DNA from: JAAXHF01 sp965242605
GTDB taxonomy: Bacteria > Desulfobacterota > Binatia > Bin18
Reading direction: 5' to 3'
NCBI GenBank assembly: GCA_965242605.1
Contig: CBDESS010000001.1
Coordinates: 248,001-312,000 of the forward strand
DNA: 64,000 nt
Part shown: one piece after another, positions 49,127 to 57,552 of the stretch
How the letters are laid out: the number at the start of each line of letters is the position of its first letter
How positions within the stretch are numbered: position 1 is the stretch's first letter
Notes under the pieces: generated by a model
What the model saw: only the letters and a program-made list of their open reading frames with translations
Database searches by the model: none
Told to the model about the DNA's origin: nothing
Position numbers and translations under genes: made by a program

Positions 49127-50040
49127 CGCCGCCCCGAACGCGGCCCAACATTCCCCGGATCAATCCGAACCTCCTGGACGCCAGGGATCGAGCCGAGGGA
49201 GAACAGCTCGTCGGGCAGGACCGGACCGAGTTCGACCTGCTCATACACCACCGTCACCTGCTGCCCGCCGGACAGATCGGACAGACTGATTTCAAACGGA
49301 AACTCCTGGCGCTGGATTGTCTGATAGCGCCTCAAGTCCACCCGGCTGACAAGCCGTCCCCGCGGCGTGTGTCTGTCCCAGCGTCGCAGGACCGCCGTTG
49401 CAGGCTCAAACCACACCCGGTGGGTCTCGACCTCGGAGACGGCCAACTCCAGACGATGCCAGCCGTACTCGTGGTCAAAAGACACTGACCAAGCGGCCTC
49501 GGGCGCGGGCAGAGCGGGGACGCCACGCAACAGATTGACCACCTCCTGGGCGGATAACAAGACCCGGGTAAAGCGGGCAATCGTCAACGGGTCGGCCTGG
49601 CCCCGGTACAGTACCTTGTCGCGCGGGAAATAGGCGGACAGGGTCTCACCGTTACAGCTGGTGAGGGCGGTCATGCCGAATGGAGAGAAAAACTCAAGCC
49701 GGAACCGGTCCGGCGCGGCAACCGCAATCGCTTGCCTGGCCGTGCCTTTTCCGTGTGGGCCAGCATAGCTCACCCGGGCGAAGCCCCGCAGCCGCTCAAG
49801 GGCCGGGCGCCGGGCGTGCAACTGCTCAAGCAAAGACCGGGCGCTCGCAACCGGCGTCGAAGAAGTCAACCCCGGATACTGGGCGTGCAACTGCTCGAGC
49901 GAAGACCGGGCGCTCGCAACCGGCGGCGGCAAGGACGGCCCCGGGCGGGGGCGGACACTACAGGCGCTCAAGAACACCAGGATAATACAGGTCGGCCAGA
50001 CCGAAAAGAAAGGGAAAGACGGGACCATCTGATTCGGCAC
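49123..50040 (-). CDS. LolB/DUF4292-like lipoprotein
   Basis: A 305-residue protein with a leader ending FLSAC (lipobox). The mature part carries RGFARVSYAGPHGKGTARQA, DRFRLEFFSPFGMTALTSCN, LPAPEAAWSVSFDHEYGW and FEISLSDLSGGQQVTVVYEQ, the half-barrel pattern of LolB and DUF4292 lipoproteins that bind lipid-like ligands or lipoproteins. Near residues 41-75 a segment is duplicated (PVASARSSLEQLHA and PVASARSLLEQLHA). It lies 20 nt downstream of the TPR lipoprotein gene, a common deltaproteobacterial pair. Confidence 0.75.
   Translation of the reverse strand: MPNQMVPSFPFFSVWPTCIILVFLSACSVRPRPGPSLPPPVASARSSLEQLHAQYPGLTSSTPVASARSLLEQLHARRPALERLRGFARVSYAGPHGKGTARQAIAVAAPDRFRLEFFSPFGMTALTSCNGETLSAYFPRDKVLYRGQADPLTIARFTRVLLSAQEVVNLLRGVPALPAPEAAWSVSFDHEYGWHRLELAVSEVETHRVWFEPATAVLRRWDRHTPRGRLVSRVDLRRYQTIQRQEFPFEISLSDLSGGQQVTVVYEQVELGPVLPDELFSLGSIPGVQEVRIDPGNVGPRSGRR
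49812..49925. repeat. 45-nt near-perfect direct repeat, period 69, inside lipoprotein gene
   Basis: Units at 49812-49856 and 49881-49925 match at 43 of 45 positions (starting GGGCGTGCAACTGCTC). The period is a multiple of three, giving an in-frame duplication of 23 residues in the LolB-like protein. Confidence 0.92.
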
Positions 50041-50060
50041 AGCTACCGGGCGCGCTCAGC

Positions 50061-51872
50061 CTACTCAAGCTCGGAAGAACGCGTCTCCTGACTGTGCTGG
50101 GCCAACTTGGCAATTTTGTCCCGCAGGCGTTGACGCTGCTCGCTCTCGGTCGCCTGGTCCAGGGCCGCCCGATAGGTGCGGGACGCGTCGCCGAGCCTGC
50201 CGACCTTCTGGTACGCGTCACCCAGATGCTCGGTGATGGTCGGATCGTCGTTGACCAACTTGACGGCCCGCTCTAAGTACTTGACGGCTTCGGGATACTC
50301 CCCACGCTGGTAATACACCCAGCCCAGGCTGTCGATATAAAATCCGTCGTCGGGCTCGACCTTGAGTGCCCGGCGGATGAGATGCTCGGCCTCGTCAAGG
50401 CGGATACCCTGTTCGGCCCAGGTATAGCCCAGGTAGTTGAGCGCCGCGGAGTTCTCCGGGTTGAGGTCGATCGCTTTTTGCATAGAGTCCACACAGCGGT
50501 CTTTATCTTTGTGCTCGTCGTAGATCGCTCCCAGCGTGAAATGATAGGCGTCATTGGTGGGGGCTAGACTGATCATGCTTTTGAGAATTTCAATCGCCCG
50601 GGGGCGGTTATCGTTCTCTCGCTCCAGGCTGGCCAGATATTCCATCACCTTGAGGTCATCCTTCCTCACCCGCAGGGCGTGCTTGGCCTCAACAATAGCT
50701 TGGGCCAGCTTCTTCTGGCGCCGATAGATATCGCTCAGATACAGACGCGCATCGGCGTAGTAGTCGGTATCGGCTGAAATCTTCAGCAGCTCGGCGATGG
50801 CTTTGTCGTCTTCCTCGGCTTCGGTAAAAATGACGCCCAGAAAATAGCGAGCCTGGGCGTTGTCGGGCTGGGCGGTCAAGACCAGATTCAGCTCGGTGAC
50901 CGCCCGGTCGTGCTCCCCTTTTTCGCTGTAAATCAGGCTGATGCGCAGCCGGGTCTCGTGGGGGTCAGCCTGAATCCTCTCCTGGAGCTTTTCTAACTCG
51001 AGAAACTGCTCCAGGGCACCGTCGAGATCTTTTTCCTCAAGAAATAAGCGTCCCAGGCGTTTGCGCGCCTGCTCGCTGTCGGGGTTGTAGTTGAGCGCCT
51101 GCTGATAGGTTTCACGGGCAAGGTCAAGCTGCTCTTGCATCTCATACACGAGCGCCAGGCCGAGCATTACCATTTCCGAGTGCTCGTTCAGCGCCAGGGC
51201 CTTTGTATAGTAGGTTTCGGCCGTGTCGAGCTGGCCGGCCGCGGCCGAAATCTGCCCCAGATAATAATAGCCCAGCAGCGAACGCGGATAGCGCTCAACC
51301 AGGGCCGACAACACCGCAGCAGCTTTTCCAAAGTGCTGTTGCTTGGCGTACAAGGTCCCCAGATACAGGTAGGGTTCTTGACTATCGGGCTGGCGCTCAA
51401 GGACGGCCTCGTAGACCGCCGCGGCTTCGTTTTCTTGATGCGTTGAAGACAGCAGGCCGGCCAAAAACATCTGAGCCTCAACATTGTCGGGTTCCTGTTC
51501 AACAACGATTCGACAGTGGTGGAGGGCCTGCTCGGTCTTGCCCATCCGAACGGACAGCTTGGCCAGGCGAAAGCGGAGCAGGGCGGTATCGGGGTCCAAC
51601 TCAACCGCGCTGGCCAGGCTGCTGAGCGCCGTGTCATAATCGCCGCGTGTCTGGGCCACGCTGCTCTTGAGAAAGTGGGCCAGGGCGCGCTCTTTGGCGG
51701 TCAGGGCGGCTGGGCTGCCCGGGATGGCCTTCGCCGCCGACGCGGGGACAGGGGCGGACGGGGGACGCGGCAAGGCCGGGTCGGCAGCTGCGCAGGCCGA
51801 CAACGCGAACATACCACCACAAAGAAGAATGGAGAGCCAGGGGAGCGCTCTCAAGCGTGGCCGTCCAGACAT
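50061..51872 (-). CDS. TPR-repeat lipoprotein
   Basis: A 603-residue protein with a leader ending MFALSAC (lipobox) followed by about 13-14 tetratricopeptide repeats. Typical units: GDYDTALSSLASAVELDPDT, GQLDTAETYYTKALALNEHS, EQLDLARETYQQALNYNPDS and GEYPEAVKYLERAVKLVNDD. TPR arrays form a superhelix for protein binding; on a lipoprotein this suggests an envelope assembly scaffold. It is cotranscribed with the LolB-like gene after 20 nt. No other domain seen. Confidence 0.9.
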   Translation of the reverse strand: MSGRPRLRALPWLSILLCGGMFALSACAAADPALPRPPSAPVPASAAKAIPGSPAALTAKERALAHFLKSSVAQTRGDYDTALSSLASAVELDPDTALLRFRLAKLSVRMGKTEQALHHCRIVVEQEPDNVEAQMFLAGLLSSTHQENEAAAVYEAVLERQPDSQEPYLYLGTLYAKQQHFGKAAAVLSALVERYPRSLLGYYYLGQISAAAGQLDTAETYYTKALALNEHSEMVMLGLALVYEMQEQLDLARETYQQALNYNPDSEQARKRLGRLFLEEKDLDGALEQFLELEKLQERIQADPHETRLRISLIYSEKGEHDRAVTELNLVLTAQPDNAQARYFLGVIFTEAEEDDKAIAELLKISADTDYYADARLYLSDIYRRQKKLAQAIVEAKHALRVRKDDLKVMEYLASLERENDNRPRAIEILKSMISLAPTNDAYHFTLGAIYDEHKDKDRCVDSMQKAIDLNPENSAALNYLGYTWAEQGIRLDEAEHLIRRALKVEPDDGFYIDSLGWVYYQRGEYPEAVKYLERAVKLVNDDPTITEHLGDAYQKVGRLGDASRTYRAALDQATESEQRQRLRDKIAKLAQHSQETRSSELE

Positions 51873-51987
51873 GGCCAGAGCGTATCACGGGCGGAAAGAA
51901 ATGGTCAATCAGCAAAGGCCGGCCTGGGACCGCAACTTGCCCTCCCGGTCTGGGGATTATAGGCTGCCCCTGGAGCCTGGAGTGTGA

Positions 51988-53007
51988 GTGACATCCTCTC
52001 AAACCCCACAGCATATCAGACAAGCGGCTTACGACCTGGGCCGGCTGTTCTCCCTGCACGAGGCCGTCACTGGCCTGGACCCCAGCGGCCCGCCCCAGGT
52101 GCGGGTAATTTCGTCCCAGCCGACCCAGCCCTACCGCCGGGTCGGTATTCTGTGCGGCTCGTTTAATCCCCTCACCCTGGCCCACAGCCAGCTGGCCGAA
52201 CAGGTCTGCCAGACCTGGCAGCTTGACCAGGTGTTCCTGAGCCTGGCCACGCTCACCGTCGATAAAGAACAGGTGACCGGCCTGGGGCTTGAGGATCGCT
52301 TGGTGCTGCTGTGCCTCTACGCCGCCGGCCGACCGGCGATCAGCGTGGCGCTGGCGAACCGCGGCTTGTACATTGAACAGGCCCGGGCCTTTCGCCGCCT
52401 GTTGGGAGCAGACACCGAGATGTGTTTCCTGACCGGCATGGACAAGCTGGTCCAGATTCTCGACCCCCGCTATTACCAGGATAGAGAGGCCGCCCTCCAC
52501 GAGTTGTTTGAACTGGCCTGTCTGATCGTCGCGAATCGGGGCGAGCTGGACCAAGCCGCTTTCCACCAATTGCTGGCTCAGCCGGAAAATCAGAGTTTTG
52601 GGCCGGCCGTCCACTTCTTTCCCCTGGCCGCGGCGACGAGTCCGCTCAAGGAGCTGTCGGCCACCGCGGTGCGAGACGCGATGGCAGCCGGCCGCTCAAT
52701 TGGTGAGCAGGTCCCGGCCGAAACGGCCCACTACCTGAACGAAACTTGCGCCTACCAGCCGGCCGCACTGCGGGCTGGAGAAACCGTAGAGGCCTACGCT
52801 ATTCGGCTGGCGCTTCTCCGGCTGCTGTACCGCGCTCGCCCCTGGGCCCAGCTCGATTTTCAGCGACTGATGCGGACTGCCCTGGCAACGAGCCCACGGG
52901 GACGGCTCCTCCGCCGGGCGTGTGCCGAGCCGTCCCACCAGGCGGCTGTCGCTCTGTTACGCGCCTGCCTCTCAGCATTCCCCGCGGGAGAGAGCGGTTC
53001 GGGCTAG
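51988..53007 (+). CDS. NadD-like nucleotidyltransferase with extensions
   Basis: A 339-residue protein. The core has GILCGSFNPLTLAHSQLAEQ, a variant of the GxFxPxHxGH nucleotide loop. It also has FLTGMDKLVQILDPRYY and a C-terminal ELSATAVRDAMAAGRSI motif matching the ISSTxIR signature of nicotinate-nucleotide adenylyltransferases. Size exceeds typical NadD (about 200 residues): there are 45 extra residues at the N-terminus and about 85 helical ones at the C-terminus. It may be NadD or a cytidylyltransferase-like paralogue. The start is GTG 51988. Divergent from the TPR gene. Confidence 0.72.
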   Translation: MTSSQTPQHIRQAAYDLGRLFSLHEAVTGLDPSGPPQVRVISSQPTQPYRRVGILCGSFNPLTLAHSQLAEQVCQTWQLDQVFLSLATLTVDKEQVTGLGLEDRLVLLCLYAAGRPAISVALANRGLYIEQARAFRRLLGADTEMCFLTGMDKLVQILDPRYYQDREAALHELFELACLIVANRGELDQAAFHQLLAQPENQSFGPAVHFFPLAAATSPLKELSATAVRDAMAAGRSIGEQVPAETAHYLNETCAYQPAALRAGETVEAYAIRLALLRLLYRARPWAQLDFQRLMRTALATSPRGRLLRRACAEPSHQAAVALLRACLSAFPAGESGSG

Positions 53008-53080
53008 CCGGTGTGGGGTCATGATGCTAGCTTGTGGGTGGCCCGAGGTGACCCGGCCTGTCCGAAGGAGGCAGGAGCGT

Positions 53081-54058
53081 ATGAGCAGTCAGCCAGTGAC
53101 CGACTTTCTCAAGCACCACTTCCGCCATTTTAATGCGGCCAGCCTGATTGAGGCCTCAGACGGCTATAAGCGGCACATCGACCGGGGCGGAAAGATGTTG
53201 CTGGCCATGGCCGGTGCCATGAGTACGGCGGAAATCGGTCTGTCTCTGGCCGAGATGATCCGTCAGGACTGTGTACACGCCATATCCTGCACCGGGGCGA
53301 ACCTCGAAGAGGATGTTTTTAACCTCGTCGCCCATGACAATTATGAACGTGTCCCCCACTACCGCGACCTCACCCCGGCTCAGGAGGCCGACCTGCTCAA
53401 GCGACATCTGAACCGGGTCACCGACACCTGCATCCCTGAGGATGAGGCCATGCGGCGGGTAGAAGCGGCCATCCTCGAGATGTGGCTCGAGGCCGAACAG
53501 CGGGGCAAGCGCTACTTTCCGCACGAGTATTTTTATCAGATTTTACGCTCCGGCGCGTTGCAGGCCTCCTATCAGATTGATCCTAAAGACTCGTGGCTGA
53601 TGGCTGCCGCGGAGAAAAATCTGCCTGTCATCGTGCCGGGCTGGGAAGATTCAACCACCGGCAATGTGTTTGCCAGCCATTGTATAACGGGCAAGCTCAA
53701 AAGCACTCAGACGGTCCGCAACGGGACCGAGTACATGACCTTTCTGGCCGGGTGGTATGAGGAGGTGTGCCGGACGGGCCCGGTCGGATTTTATCAGCTC
53801 GGCGGGGGAATTGCCGGCGATTTCCCGATTTGTGTCGTCCCGATGCTCGTCCAGGACCTGCGCCGTGCCCAGACCCCGCTGTGGAGCTATTTCTGTCAGG
53901 TCAGCGATTCAACAACCAGCTATGGCTCGTATTCGGGAGCGGTGCCGAATGAAAAAATCACCTGGGGCAAGCTCGGGGTAGAGACTCCGCGTCATATCAT
54001 CGAATCCGACGCGTCGATCGTCGCCCCGCTCATGTTTGCCTATGTGTTAGGGATGTAG
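53081..54058 (+). CDS. Deoxyhypusine-synthase-like protein
   Basis: A 325-residue protein of the deoxyhypusine synthase family, which transfers aminobutyl groups from spermidine using NAD. It has MLLAMAGAMSTAEIGLSLAE, ISCTGANLEEDVFNLVAHDN, PVIVPGWEDSTTGNVFASHC and FYQLGGGIAGDFPICVVPML. The catalytic lysine lies in EKITWGKLGVET, with ESDASIVAPLMFAYV at the end. Bacteria lack eIF5A; some bacterial relatives make homospermidine instead, and that or another polyamine reaction is likely. AAGGAGG precedes ATG 53081. A CysQ-like gene follows after 6 nt. Confidence 0.92.
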   Translation: MSSQPVTDFLKHHFRHFNAASLIEASDGYKRHIDRGGKMLLAMAGAMSTAEIGLSLAEMIRQDCVHAISCTGANLEEDVFNLVAHDNYERVPHYRDLTPAQEADLLKRHLNRVTDTCIPEDEAMRRVEAAILEMWLEAEQRGKRYFPHEYFYQILRSGALQASYQIDPKDSWLMAAAEKNLPVIVPGWEDSTTGNVFASHCITGKLKSTQTVRNGTEYMTFLAGWYEEVCRTGPVGFYQLGGGIAGDFPICVVPMLVQDLRRAQTPLWSYFCQVSDSTTSYGSYSGAVPNEKITWGKLGVETPRHIIESDASIVAPLMFAYVLGM

Positions 54059-54064
54059 GGACCG

Positions 54065-54898
54065 ATGACAGACCGGCTGGACCACGAAAAAACCACGGCC
54101 GTGGCCGCGGCTCGGGCGGCTGGCGCGTGTATTCGGGCGGTGTATGAGACGAACTACCGCGTTGATTACAAACACAACGACAGCCCGGTCACTGTTGCCG
54201 ACCGCGAGGCCGACCACACGATCCACCAGATTATCCACCACGCCTTTCCGCACGACGGCTGGTTGTCGGAAGAAACCACCGATTCTCCGGCCCGGCTGTC
54301 CAAGCGCCGCGTGTGGGTTGTTGACCCGCTTGACGGGACCAAAGAGTTTATTGACAAAATCCCCGAGTTCGCCGTTTCGATCGGACTGACTGAGGACGGG
54401 TGGCCCATCCTGGGCGTCATCTACTACCCGGCCCTGGACGAGTTGGTGTGGGCCACGCGCGGCCGGGGAGCCTGGCACCGAACGGGCGCAGCCGGTGACA
54501 CGCCGCTGCGCGTCAGCCCGACCGAGCGTCTGGTCAATGCAACGGTGTTGTCCAGTCGCTCAGAAACAAAACGGGGCGCATGGAAGCCGTTTCAGTCCCT
54601 TTTTCACGCTCGACCGGCGGGCGGGATGGCCCATAAGCTGACCATGATTGCCAGGGGCGAGGCTGACGCGACCTTCACCCTCGTGCCAAAGAATGAGTGG
54701 GATTTGTGCGCCGGTGCTGTGCTGCTTGAAGAGGCCGGCGGCACACTCACCACGCTGGGCGGAAAACCGGTGCTCTTCAACCAGGCCACTACCCTGCTCC
54801 AGGGGCTGGTGGCCAGCAACCGACTCCTCCATCCGCAGCTCATGGCCGTGGTGACGCCTCACCTGAAAGAGCGCCACCAGGCGGAAAAGCGTCGCTAA
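54065..54898 (+). CDS. CysQ-like 3'(2'),5'-bisphosphate nucleotidase / inositol monophosphatase family
   Basis: A 277-residue metal-dependent phosphatase. Motifs: KHNDSPVTVADREAD, DGWLSEETTD with metal-binding Glu, VWVVDPLDGTKEFIDKIPEF (the DPxDGT signature) and NEWDLCAGAVLLEEAGG (the WDxxAG motif). CysQ hydrolyses 3'-phosphoadenosine 5'-phosphate; inositol-1-phosphatases share the fold, and KEFI favours CysQ. It is 6 nt downstream of the DHS-like gene, a likely operon. Functional link to polyamines unknown. Confidence 0.9.
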   Translation: MTDRLDHEKTTAVAAARAAGACIRAVYETNYRVDYKHNDSPVTVADREADHTIHQIIHHAFPHDGWLSEETTDSPARLSKRRVWVVDPLDGTKEFIDKIPEFAVSIGLTEDGWPILGVIYYPALDELVWATRGRGAWHRTGAAGDTPLRVSPTERLVNATVLSSRSETKRGAWKPFQSLFHARPAGGMAHKLTMIARGEADATFTLVPKNEWDLCAGAVLLEEAGGTLTTLGGKPVLFNQATTLLQGLVASNRLLHPQLMAVVTPHLKERHQAEKRR

Positions 54899-54978
54899 AG
54901 GGGGCGGTGGTAGACTGCCGCCCTCGACGCTGGCAGCGGTCTATGCTAGGCTGGGTCAGCGTGTCACGGGATAGTGTC

Positions 54979-55197
54979 ATGGCTCAATTCGCTACTCTTT
55001 TTCAGGGACGTTCAAAGCCCCGCTGCCCGACCTGCCACAAGTGGAACCGGGTGTATGTGACCGGCGGCTCGTTTCTGTCCGAATGTGTCTACTGTGGTGC
55101 GGTGCTCGATCGTTACCGGGTGCCGGCCTGGAGGATCGGGGTTGTTCTCGCTGCCAGCGCGCTCGCCCTCGCCGCAATTCCTCTCCTCGCTCGCTAG
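54979..55197 (+). CDS. Small membrane protein with zinc ribbon
   Basis: A 72-residue protein: CPTCHKWNRV (CxxC) and ECVYCGAV (CxxC) make a four-cysteine zinc ribbon (residues about 16-42), followed by a hydrophobic C-terminal helix (IGVVLAASALALAAIPLL). The ATG at 54979 is chosen; a longer frame from 54907 adds unlikely sequence. Its TAG stop shares CTAG with the stop of the convergent selenoprotein gene (4-nt overlap). Function unknown. Confidence 0.7.
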   Translation: MAQFATLFQGRSKPRCPTCHKWNRVYVTGGSFLSECVYCGAVLDRYRVPAWRIGVVLAASALALAAIPLLAR

Positions 55198-56021
55198 CCC
55201 TTTTCGAGCGGCAACTCTTCCCGATTGCCCCACTCGGCCCACGAGGCATCATAGTTCCGCACCTTGTCAAAACCGGCCAAGCGCAGGCTGAAGAGTCCGT
55301 GCGCCGCACGGATCCCACCCTGTCAATAGGTGACAACTTGCGATTCAGGGGTGATGCCGGCCTCGGCAAACATGGCCCGCAGCCGGGCGGCCGGCTTGAA
55401 CTTTTTAGTCTGGCTGTCAACAAAGTTCAGCCATTCCAGGTGAACGGCACCGGGAATGCGTCCACCCCGCTTTGTGCCCCGGGCGTTCTCCCCGGTCCAT
55501 TCACCGTCGGAGCGGACATCAAGCAGCACCCGGTCGGGCTGCGCGATCGAGTCCCGGACATAGGCCCAGCCGGCGATTAAATCCTCGTTCACCCGTGGGC
55601 GAAAGCGTGCCGCGGCCCGTCTGGCCGGCGCATTTGTCAGCGGCCGCCCCTCGGCTAACCAGGCGTCCCAGCCGCCGTTGAGGACGGTGGCCGCGGTGTG
55701 GCCATAATAGTTGAGTGCCCACCACAGACGGGTGGCATACAGGCCACTGAATCCGTCGTAGGCAACCACAAAGGTATCGTCTCCGACCCCCAGTCCTCCC
55801 ACGGTTTCGGCAAACTGCCCGGCCCCCATGATGTGCGGCGCACCCTCTTGTTCTTTGAGATAATGGTGGCCGCGAAACGTGAGCGCCCCAGGAATATGCG
55901 CCCGGCGATACGCCTCACGGTTATCGCAGTCAACGATACACAGCTTGGCATCCTGGAGATGCTCGGCCAGCCAGTCGGTCTCAACCAGCATCTCCGGCCG
56001 ACTATAATTCTGGTCTGCCAT
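55194..56021 (-). CDS. Two-domain rhodanese with predicted selenocysteine at the active site (TGA read through)
   Basis: Thiosulfate/mercaptopyruvate sulfurtransferase, 275 residues if the TGA at 55323-55325 is read as selenocysteine (residue 233). The N-terminal domain (1-130: LVETDWLAEHLQDAKLCIVD, REAYRRAHIPGALTFRGHHY, LYATRLWWALNYYGHTAATV, LNGGWDAWLAEGRPL) is the inactive half. The C-terminal domain (VLLDVRSDGEWTGE, GRIPGAVHLEWLNFVD, ITPESQVVTY) ends in the active loop. There the codons are TAT, TGA, CAG, GGT, GGG, ATC, CGT, GCG, giving Y-U-QGGIRA in place of the usual catalytic Cys. After the TGA the frame keeps the family C-terminus (HGLFSLRLAGFDKVRNYDAS) to the TAG at 55194-55196. A SECIS-like hairpin lies 10 nt downstream. 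GGAGGG precedes the ATG. Confidence 0.87.
55296..55325 (-). promoter_or_regulatory. Candidate bacterial SECIS element following the in-frame TGA
   Basis: On the minus strand the TGA (55325-55323) is followed by 10 nt. A 7-bp perfect stem then forms, TCCGTGC (55312-55306) with GCACGGA (55302-55296), around a GGC loop (55305-55303). The apical loop begins 17 nt after the TGA and has G in its first two positions, as bacterial SECIS elements need. Further weak pairs extend the stem outward. Confidence 0.75.
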
Positions 56022-56249
56022 ACACCGCCCTCCGTTTTCTTGGATTTGGTCTCTGCGAGCTTAAGCCTTGTGGTGGGCCGGGGCAAGGGAGCCGGCCTCA
56101 TAATGGGCGATCATCTCCTCCCGCGTCCCGGTCAGGCTCATTGTGGAGACGGTCTCCGGGGTACTGTCCAGGGCTGCACCGGGGTGCACTGGGTTTGAAA
56201 ACTGACGCCACAATCCATGCTCTTCCTCGCCCTTCCTCCCGCACGCCGA

Positions 56250-57212
56250 CTAGTGCGGCTCCGGGGGCAGACCTTCGCGCCGTCTGACATCGTTCAGATA
56301 GGCCAGGATGCCCTCCTCGACTGTATACCGAGGCGTAAAACCAAGTGCGTTGCGTAGCCGGTCGGTGTTGAACAGCGCAGTCATCACAAACGGTGTATCG
56401 CTGACCGAAATAGCGGCGTCGGGCAGAATCTCGCGCAGATAGGCGGTGAGCTCGCCCGTTCTCCGGCTCGGTCCGGCCATATTGAAGATGCGGTGGGGAG
56501 GGTTCTGGACACGATAGGCCAGCCGGAAGACTTCGGCGGCGTCGGCCACATACAGCCAATCCGCGATCTGTTCGTCGGGCGGCATGACGACCGGCTGTCC
56601 AAGCAGAGCGAGTTCGGGCAGGACCATAAAGTGATCCCCGGCCACTCCGCGTCGCTGGCCACGCCCCTCGCCAAACACCGAAGTCGGCCGAATCCCGACC
56701 GGCTCCAGGCCGTAGGCCCTGGCGTAATACTCGGCCGTGTGCTCGTTGAACAGCTTGCACGCCCCGTACAGACCAGCCGGATTATCGGCGTCGGGTTTTG
56801 GCGGGGCGTCCTCGTCCAGAGCCGGGCCGCTCATGGTCGTCCGCATCGGATACACAGCAACCGAGCTCATATACACGACCCGTTTGAGACCGCTGAGCCG
56901 GGCCGCCTCAAAGATGTTGGTCGTCCCAACGCAGTTGACGTGAATCGACGGCAGCGGGTTGCGCATCCCGCCGGTCCCCAGGTAATAGGCCAGATGAATA
57001 ATCCCCTCGATATCGTTGGAGCGGATGGCGTCCATGAGAGATGTCGGCTCCATCACGTCGCCCTGGATGATCTTGATCTGATCGGCCACCTCGGCCACCG
57101 CCGGCCGATTTGGAATCGCGTCAAAAATCACCACCCGCTCGCCGTGCTGTAGCAAATGACGGGTCAGATGCCGGCCCAGAAACCCTGTTCCACCGGTAAT
57201 CAAAATTGCCAT
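56250..57212 (-). CDS. NAD-dependent epimerase/dehydratase (extended SDR)
   Basis: A 320-residue extended short-chain dehydrogenase. The NAD loop is ILITGGTGFLGRHLTRHLLQ (GxxGxxG), HLAYYLGTGGMR is near 85, and the catalytic triad is SSVAVYP then YGACK (YxxxK). Substrate residues in RPTSVFGEGRG and YVADAAEVFRLAYRVQN resemble nucleotide-sugar epimerases, but the sugar is not identifiable. ATG 57212 has GGAG upstream; an in-frame extension to 57266 is unlikely. Confidence 0.9.
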   Translation of the reverse strand: MAILITGGTGFLGRHLTRHLLQHGERVVIFDAIPNRPAVAEVADQIKIIQGDVMEPTSLMDAIRSNDIEGIIHLAYYLGTGGMRNPLPSIHVNCVGTTNIFEAARLSGLKRVVYMSSVAVYPMRTTMSGPALDEDAPPKPDADNPAGLYGACKLFNEHTAEYYARAYGLEPVGIRPTSVFGEGRGQRRGVAGDHFMVLPELALLGQPVVMPPDEQIADWLYVADAAEVFRLAYRVQNPPHRIFNMAGPSRRTGELTAYLREILPDAAISVSDTPFVMTALFNTDRLRNALGFTPRYTVEEGILAYLNDVRRREGLPPEPH

Positions 57213-57317
57213 GGTCTTGTTCTCCTGTGCTGTTTCTGCTCTGTACCATGGCCGTGCCCTTGTCAACCAGCGGCAATCGGTGAAATCAGGCCACGGGAGG
57301 AGAATTACGAACCCCCA

Positions 57318-57337
57318 ACCCGCCCTTCGGGGCGGGT
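57318..57337 (+). promoter_or_regulatory. UUCG-tetraloop hairpin in leader of small membrane peptide
   Basis: ACCCGCCC (57318-57325) pairs perfectly with GGGCGGGT (57330-57337) around TTCG closed by C-G, the exceptionally stable cUUCGg tetraloop. It lies 19 nt before the ATG of a 33-residue peptide, with GAGGGAG between. No T-run follows, so it is not a classical terminator; a leader or transcript-end structure is likely. Confidence 0.6.
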
Positions 57338-57356
57338 AAACGAAGAGGGAGTAATT

Positions 57357-57458
57357 ATGAAGAAGGCACTGCTGATTGTGGCGTTCGTCGCCGTTGTGGG
57401 GGTGCTCGGAGGGGCAGCCCTCTACTTGGATACGGGCGTGGGTGCCGCTTTCACTTAA
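57357..57458 (+). CDS. Small single-helix membrane peptide
   Basis: A 33-residue product: MKKALLIVAFVAVVGVLGGA then LYLDTGVGAAFT. Two lysines precede a hydrophobic helix, so it is either a tiny membrane protein or a signal peptide. GAGGGAG is placed well before the ATG. The stop TAA overlaps an ATG beginning another frame. No family recognised. Confidence 0.5.
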   Translation: MKKALLIVAFVAVVGVLGGAALYLDTGVGAAFT

Positions 57459-57552
57459 TGGAAGCGCAGCAAGACGAAGAGGAAGAGATTACGCCTGAAC
57501 GGGGTGCTCTCATCAAGCGCGTGGGGGACTCTGTAATGACGCCAAAGATGGG

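Noticed and set aside
55398..55725. Additional frames opposite the rhodanese as separate genes
   Set aside because: They have no start signals or family resemblance and lie opposite conserved catalytic-domain sequence.
55323..56021. Rhodanese as a 232-residue protein ended by TGA, or a simple pseudogene
   Set aside because: The TGA replaces precisely the catalytic residue, and the conserved C-terminus follows in the same frame with a SECIS-like hairpin, so selenocysteine explains the data better.
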